Shown: positions 6,119 to 7,624 of the stretch, piece by piece
How positions within the stretch are numbered: the stretch's first letter is position 1
How the letters are laid out: each line of letters starts with the position of its first letter
Source: QHXN01 sp040509515
Lineage (GTDB): Bacteria > Acidobacteriota > Blastocatellia > Pyrinomonadales > Pyrinomonadaceae
DNA length: 7,624 nucleotides
NCBI GenBank assembly: GCA_040509515.1
Contig: JBEVKV010000636.1
Coordinates: 1-7,624, forward strand
Reading direction: 5' to 3'
Notes under the pieces: model-generated
Told to the model about the DNA's origin: nothing
Databases searched by the model: none
Seen by the model: the letters and a program-made list of their open reading frames with translations, nothing else
Program-made: the position numbers and the translations under genes

Positions 6119-6374
6119 CACCCGCCCCCTTCCCGGCTGTCCGCTTGCGCTCAAGCTCCATCTCTTCAACCTGAGCGTAGAGCATGTTGGTGAACAGTAG
6201 CCCGAGCGTCCCGTAGACGTTCAGAGCTTCGTTGAAATCCTGTTCGTCGTGGTGGGTTGTGCCCTCGTGTCCCGCGAGCGAGAGCATGTACCACAGCGAG
6301 TGCAGGACGAGCAGGCATTGAGCCGCCGTGTCGTAATGCGTGTTGCCTTCGTCGGGGCGAAGTTTGATGTTCAC
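6111..6374 (-). CDS. Small helical protein, paralog of the adjacent upstream gene
   Basis: The GTG at 6374 overlaps the stop of the upstream gene in a GTGA arrangement, with a strong G-rich ribosome site (AAGGGGGG). The reading frame is open further upstream, but that part is antisense-like arginine-rich sequence inside the neighbour, so the GTG is preferred. The 87-residue product shares C-x3-L-x2-L-x3-L-x-L-A (residues 20-34) and N-x-A-L-x3-G-T-L (48-57) with the 131-residue product of the gene before it. The histidine/acidic loop between the motifs (GHEGTTHHDEQD) is unusual. The helices could form a bundle or dimer with the paralog. No known family is recognised. Confidence 0.72.
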   Translation of the reverse strand: MNIKLRPDEGNTHYDTAAQCLLVLHSLWYMLSLAGHEGTTHHDEQDFNEALNVYGTLGLLFTNMLYAQVEEMELERKRTAGKGAGDV

Positions 6375-6766
6375 CGTTCGCCCCCCTTGTCGTTGTACAG
6401 GTCGAACAGTTCGGAGATGCACAGCACCGCGTGGTCGCTCAACTGCTCCGCGAGCGTGCCCAGACTGTGAAGCGCGACGTTCCAGTTCACCGGCGTCTGG
6501 CTCAGGTCGCGCGACTCCACGGCGCGGCTTGCGAGAAACAAGACCGCTGAAAGCCCGTAGAGAATCCGCACGCACTCCATACCCGCGTGGGCGTAGCGCG
6601 CGGCGGCGAGGTCGGGCGTGTCGTCGTTGATGAGAGTGCCGACGCCGGGCGGGCCGGGTCGGAACAGGTTGGCGACGACTTCGATGGTGAAAGACACGCG
6701 GGCGTACTCTTCACTGGCGGACGTGGGGCGGCCGTCGCCGCCCTCCGTGGTAGTATCTTGTTGCAT
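6371..6766 (-). CDS. Small helical protein, first of two tandem paralogs
   Basis: The ATG at 6766 has GGAAGGGGAAAG about five bases upstream, and the frame ends by overlapping the GTG of the next gene. The 131-residue product has a polar N-terminal 20 residues, a Gly/Pro-rich turn (FRPGPPGVG), then two amphipathic helical motifs: C-x3-L-x2-L-x3-L-x-L-A at 65-79 and N-x-A-L-x3-G-T-L at 96-105. Both recur in the downstream neighbour, so the two arose by duplication. The hydrophobic part of the first motif is too short and polar at its edges for a confident membrane helix. The function is unknown. The upstream hairpin loop is complementary to codons 3-5, suggesting translational control. Confidence 0.75.
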   Translation of the reverse strand: MQQDTTTEGGDGRPTSASEEYARVSFTIEVVANLFRPGPPGVGTLINDDTPDLAAARYAHAGMECVRILYGLSAVLFLASRAVESRDLSQTPVNWNVALHSLGTLAEQLSDHAVLCISELFDLYNDKGGER

Positions 6767-6807
6767 CGGCTTTCCCCTTCCGAAAGGATGCGGACGGTTG
6801 ATGTGGA

Positions 6808-6853
6808 GGACTCGCCGGGGTGCATCGGCCAAGATACTTGCCCCGGCGAGTCC
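6808..6853 (-). promoter_or_regulatory. Long intergenic hairpin whose loop matches the next gene's start region
   Basis: GGACTCGCCGGGG (6808-6820) and CCCCGGCGAGTCC (6841-6853) are perfect 13-base complements around a 20-base loop. A second small stem, CCGCT/AGCGG (6852-6856 and 6863-6867), overlaps its base. No T-run follows on either strand, so it is not a standard terminator. The loop contains AGTATCTTG (minus strand), complementary to CAAGATACT in codons 3-5 of the gene starting at 6766. It also contains GCCGATGCA, identical to the sequence at that start codon. A role in differential expression along the leftward operon is inferred. Confidence 0.7.
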
Positions 6854-6867
6854 GCTTCATTTAGCGG

Positions 6868-7116
6868 TTAGTGACCTCTCATCTTCTGTATCGCAGTATC
6901 AAGAACGGCGGCCGTCGGGATGTGGAAGCACGGGCGGTTGAATGATGCTGCGCGGCAGTTGCAATAGCCGTAGCGGAGGCCGTCGTGCATGTGGAAAGAA
7001 ACCTTGTAGCTGTGGCCTTCGGGCGTCGTCACAAGGTAGGTGCGTCCGCTGAACAGCTTGACCGCGCACTTGGTTTGCTTAGCCTTCTCTATCGCGTTTT
7101 GCATCTGCTGCGTCAT
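6868..7116 (-). CDS. Small SWIM-type zinc-finger protein
   Basis: The 82-residue product carries C-x-C-x8-C-x-H (Cys52, Cys54, Cys63, His65; YCNCRAASFNRPCFHI), the SWIM zinc-finger signature. It is preceded by beta-like segments (CAVKLFSGRTYLVTT, HSYKVSFHMHDG) that fit the usual SWIM lead-in. SWIM domains bind DNA or proteins and occur in transposases, helicase partners and stand-alone small proteins. The start at 7116 has GAGAGG about nine bases upstream. The frame is open to 7185, but those codons overlap the promoter at 7157-7185, so they are not transcribed from it. This is the first gene of the leftward operon and is separated from the next by the hairpin at 6808-6853. The specific role is unknown. 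Confidence 0.8.
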   Translation of the reverse strand: MTQQMQNAIEKAKQTKCAVKLFSGRTYLVTTPEGHSYKVSFHMHDGLRYGYCNCRAASFNRPCFHIPTAAVLDTAIQKMRGH

Positions 7117-7156
7117 TGTGTTTTGCCTCTCTTGTGTTGTGCGGCTGACAAGAAAT

Positions 7157-7185
7157 ATCATAGCCCTAGAGCTAGGGTTTGTCAA
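7157..7185 (-). promoter_or_regulatory. Consensus sigma70-type promoter of the leftward cassette
   Basis: On the minus strand TTGACA (7185-7180) is separated by exactly 17 bases from TATGAT (7162-7157). This matches the consensus -35 and differs from the -10 by one base. Transcription would start near 7150, giving a leader of about 35 bases before the ATG at 7116. It is the strongest promoter candidate in the window and would drive the SWIM gene, the small paralogs and tnpB. Confidence 0.8.
7164..7177. promoter_or_regulatory. Operator candidate inside the promoter spacer
   Basis: CCCTAG-AG-CTAGGG is an inverted repeat lying entirely between the -35 and -10 boxes of the leftward promoter. A protein bound there would block RNA polymerase. 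One half-site recurs as part of the direct repeat at 7203-7214. The protein encoded divergently at 7231 is an obvious candidate binder, but this is inference. Confidence 0.5.
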
Positions 7186-7214
7186 CGGAAAAGTTTGCCT
7201 TCGAGCTAGGGTTT
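7169..7214. repeat. Direct repeat GAGCTAGGGTTT, two copies
   Basis: Identical 12-base copies occupy 7169-7180 and 7203-7214, 34 bases apart start to start (a little over three helical turns). The left copy overlaps the leftward promoter and the right copy lies just before the divergent gene at 7231. This is the arrangement expected of a regulator controlling both directions. Confidence 0.6.
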
Positions 7215-7223
7215 ATGTTATTT
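7195..7223 (+). promoter_or_regulatory. Weak rightward promoter candidate for the HTH gene
   Basis: TTGCCT (7195-7200) and TTATTT (7218-7223) are 17 bases apart. The expected transcription start would be about 7230, at or next to the ATG at 7231, which has no Shine-Dalgarno sequence. The transcript could therefore be leaderless. The direct repeat copy at 7203-7214 lies in the spacer. The match to consensus is poor. Confidence 0.3.
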
Positions 7224-7230
7224 AACGGTT

Positions 7231-7452
7231 ATGGACGAAATGCTTACGACAAAACAAGCCGCAGAAAAACTTGGTGTGACTCCAGGTCGAGTTCGTCAGA
7301 TGGTTGCGGACAAGGTGTTACCGGTAATTAGAATCGGGCGTGACAATCTAATTAGGGCTTCGGACTTAAAGCTGGTCGAAGACCGCAAACCCGGCAGACC
7401 GCCGAAAGCTAAAGCCGAACCTTCAAAGGCGAGTAAGAGGGGAGGAAGATAA
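7231..7452 (+). CDS. Excisionase/MerR-like HTH protein with AT-hook-like tail
   Basis: Residues 4-50 (MLTTKQAAEKLGVTPGRVRQ, then KVLPVIRIGRDNLIRASDL) are a winged HTH of the excisionase (HTH_17) type, which binds DNA as a small architectural or regulatory protein. Residues 52-59 (RKPGRPPK) match the AT-hook core GRP with flanking basic residues, and the tail is rich in Lys and Ser. AT-hooks contact the minor groove of AT-rich DNA. The ATG at 7231 lacks a ribosome site. An ATG three codons later is an alternative but has none either. The gene diverges from the leftward cassette across a region of repeats, so it probably regulates that promoter and its own. A recombination role is possible, but no integrase is in view. 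Confidence 0.85.
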   Translation: MDEMLTTKQAAEKLGVTPGRVRQMVADKVLPVIRIGRDNLIRASDLKLVEDRKPGRPPKAKAEPSKASKRGGR

Positions 7453-7456
7453 AAGA

Positions 7457-7624
7457 ATGACCTCACGGGAAACCATTGAACTCCTGAGCAGAATCATTAA
7501 TGCCTTTAAGGGAAAGCCAAATCTACAGGGGTTGCTTAATCATATTCATTTCTTACATGACAAGGTACAAGACAGATTTACCAGCATCCTCTCAGAGAGG
7601 GATGATGATGAAAGAGACGGATTA
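7457..7624 (+). CDS. Unknown small helical protein (partial, 3' end outside window)
   Basis: The frame opens at an ATG four bases after the HTH gene stop, with GGAGGAAG upstream inside that gene's end, so the two form an operon. The 56 visible codons have no stop. The product appears helical (MTSRETIELLSRIINAFKG, then LNHIHFLHDKVQDRF) and turns acidic (SERDDDERDG). I do not recognise a family. Confidence 0.6.
   Translation, partial: MTSRETIELLSRIINAFKGKPNLQGLLNHIHFLHDKVQDRFTSILSERDDDERDGL

Noticed and set aside
6340..6941. Plus-strand open frames over the small paralogs and SWIM gene
   Set aside because: They are arginine/serine/proline-rich shadows without ribosome sites. The minus-strand genes have coupled starts, good ribosome sites and recognisable motifs.
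1..7624. CRISPR array, rRNA or tRNA gene
   Set aside because: No regularly spaced repeats, rRNA-like conserved stretches or cloverleaf patterns were seen on either strand by eye.

Overview
The window looks like the early/control region of a Mu-like transposable phage or prophage in a bacterium. The strongest evidence is a MuA-type DDE transposase at 1759-3942. To its left lies a divergent control region with a leftward CI-like repressor (1-782, cut by the window edge) facing a small DNA-binding-like gene in the position of Mu ner. To its right, after two tiny genes, is a Com-like zinc-finger gene. Base composition is moderately GC-rich in the transposase and in the right-hand cassette. It is more AT-rich in the control regions. 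I cannot name the host from this sequence.

Layout. (1) 1-782, leftward: CI-like repressor whose C-terminal S24-like domain appears to have lost the self-cleavage residues. (2) 783-886: control region with two perfect palindromes, one inside the spacer of a rightward promoter candidate. (3) 887-4346, rightward: ner-position gene, CII-like regulator, MuA-like transposase and two small unknown genes. A strong intrinsic terminator overlaps the stop codon of the first gene, so transposase transcription probably depends on readthrough. No MuB ATPase gene is present. (4) 4347-4684: no convincing gene, but several hairpins. (5) 4685-4939, rightward: Com-like gene whose 3' part runs antisense into tnpB. 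(6) 7116 down to 4794, leftward: a five-gene cassette of a small SWIM zinc-finger protein, two tandem paralogous small proteins, a third small protein and an apparently catalytically intact TnpB. It is driven by a consensus sigma70-type promoter with an inverted repeat in its spacer. (7) 7231-7624, rightward and divergent from the cassette: an excisionase/MerR-like HTH protein with an AT-hook-like tail, then a partial unknown gene.

How the parts may work together (inference). The repressor and the ner-position protein would set the lysis/lysogeny balance at 783-886, and the transposase would carry out integration and replication by transposition. The leftward SWIM-paralogs-TnpB cassette looks like an accessory module with its own regulated promoter. 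TnpB sits 8 bases after the preceding stop codon with no visible room for a left transposon end. It therefore looks like a gene built into a phage operon rather than an ordinary IS200/IS605 insertion. That is the most unusual aspect of the window.
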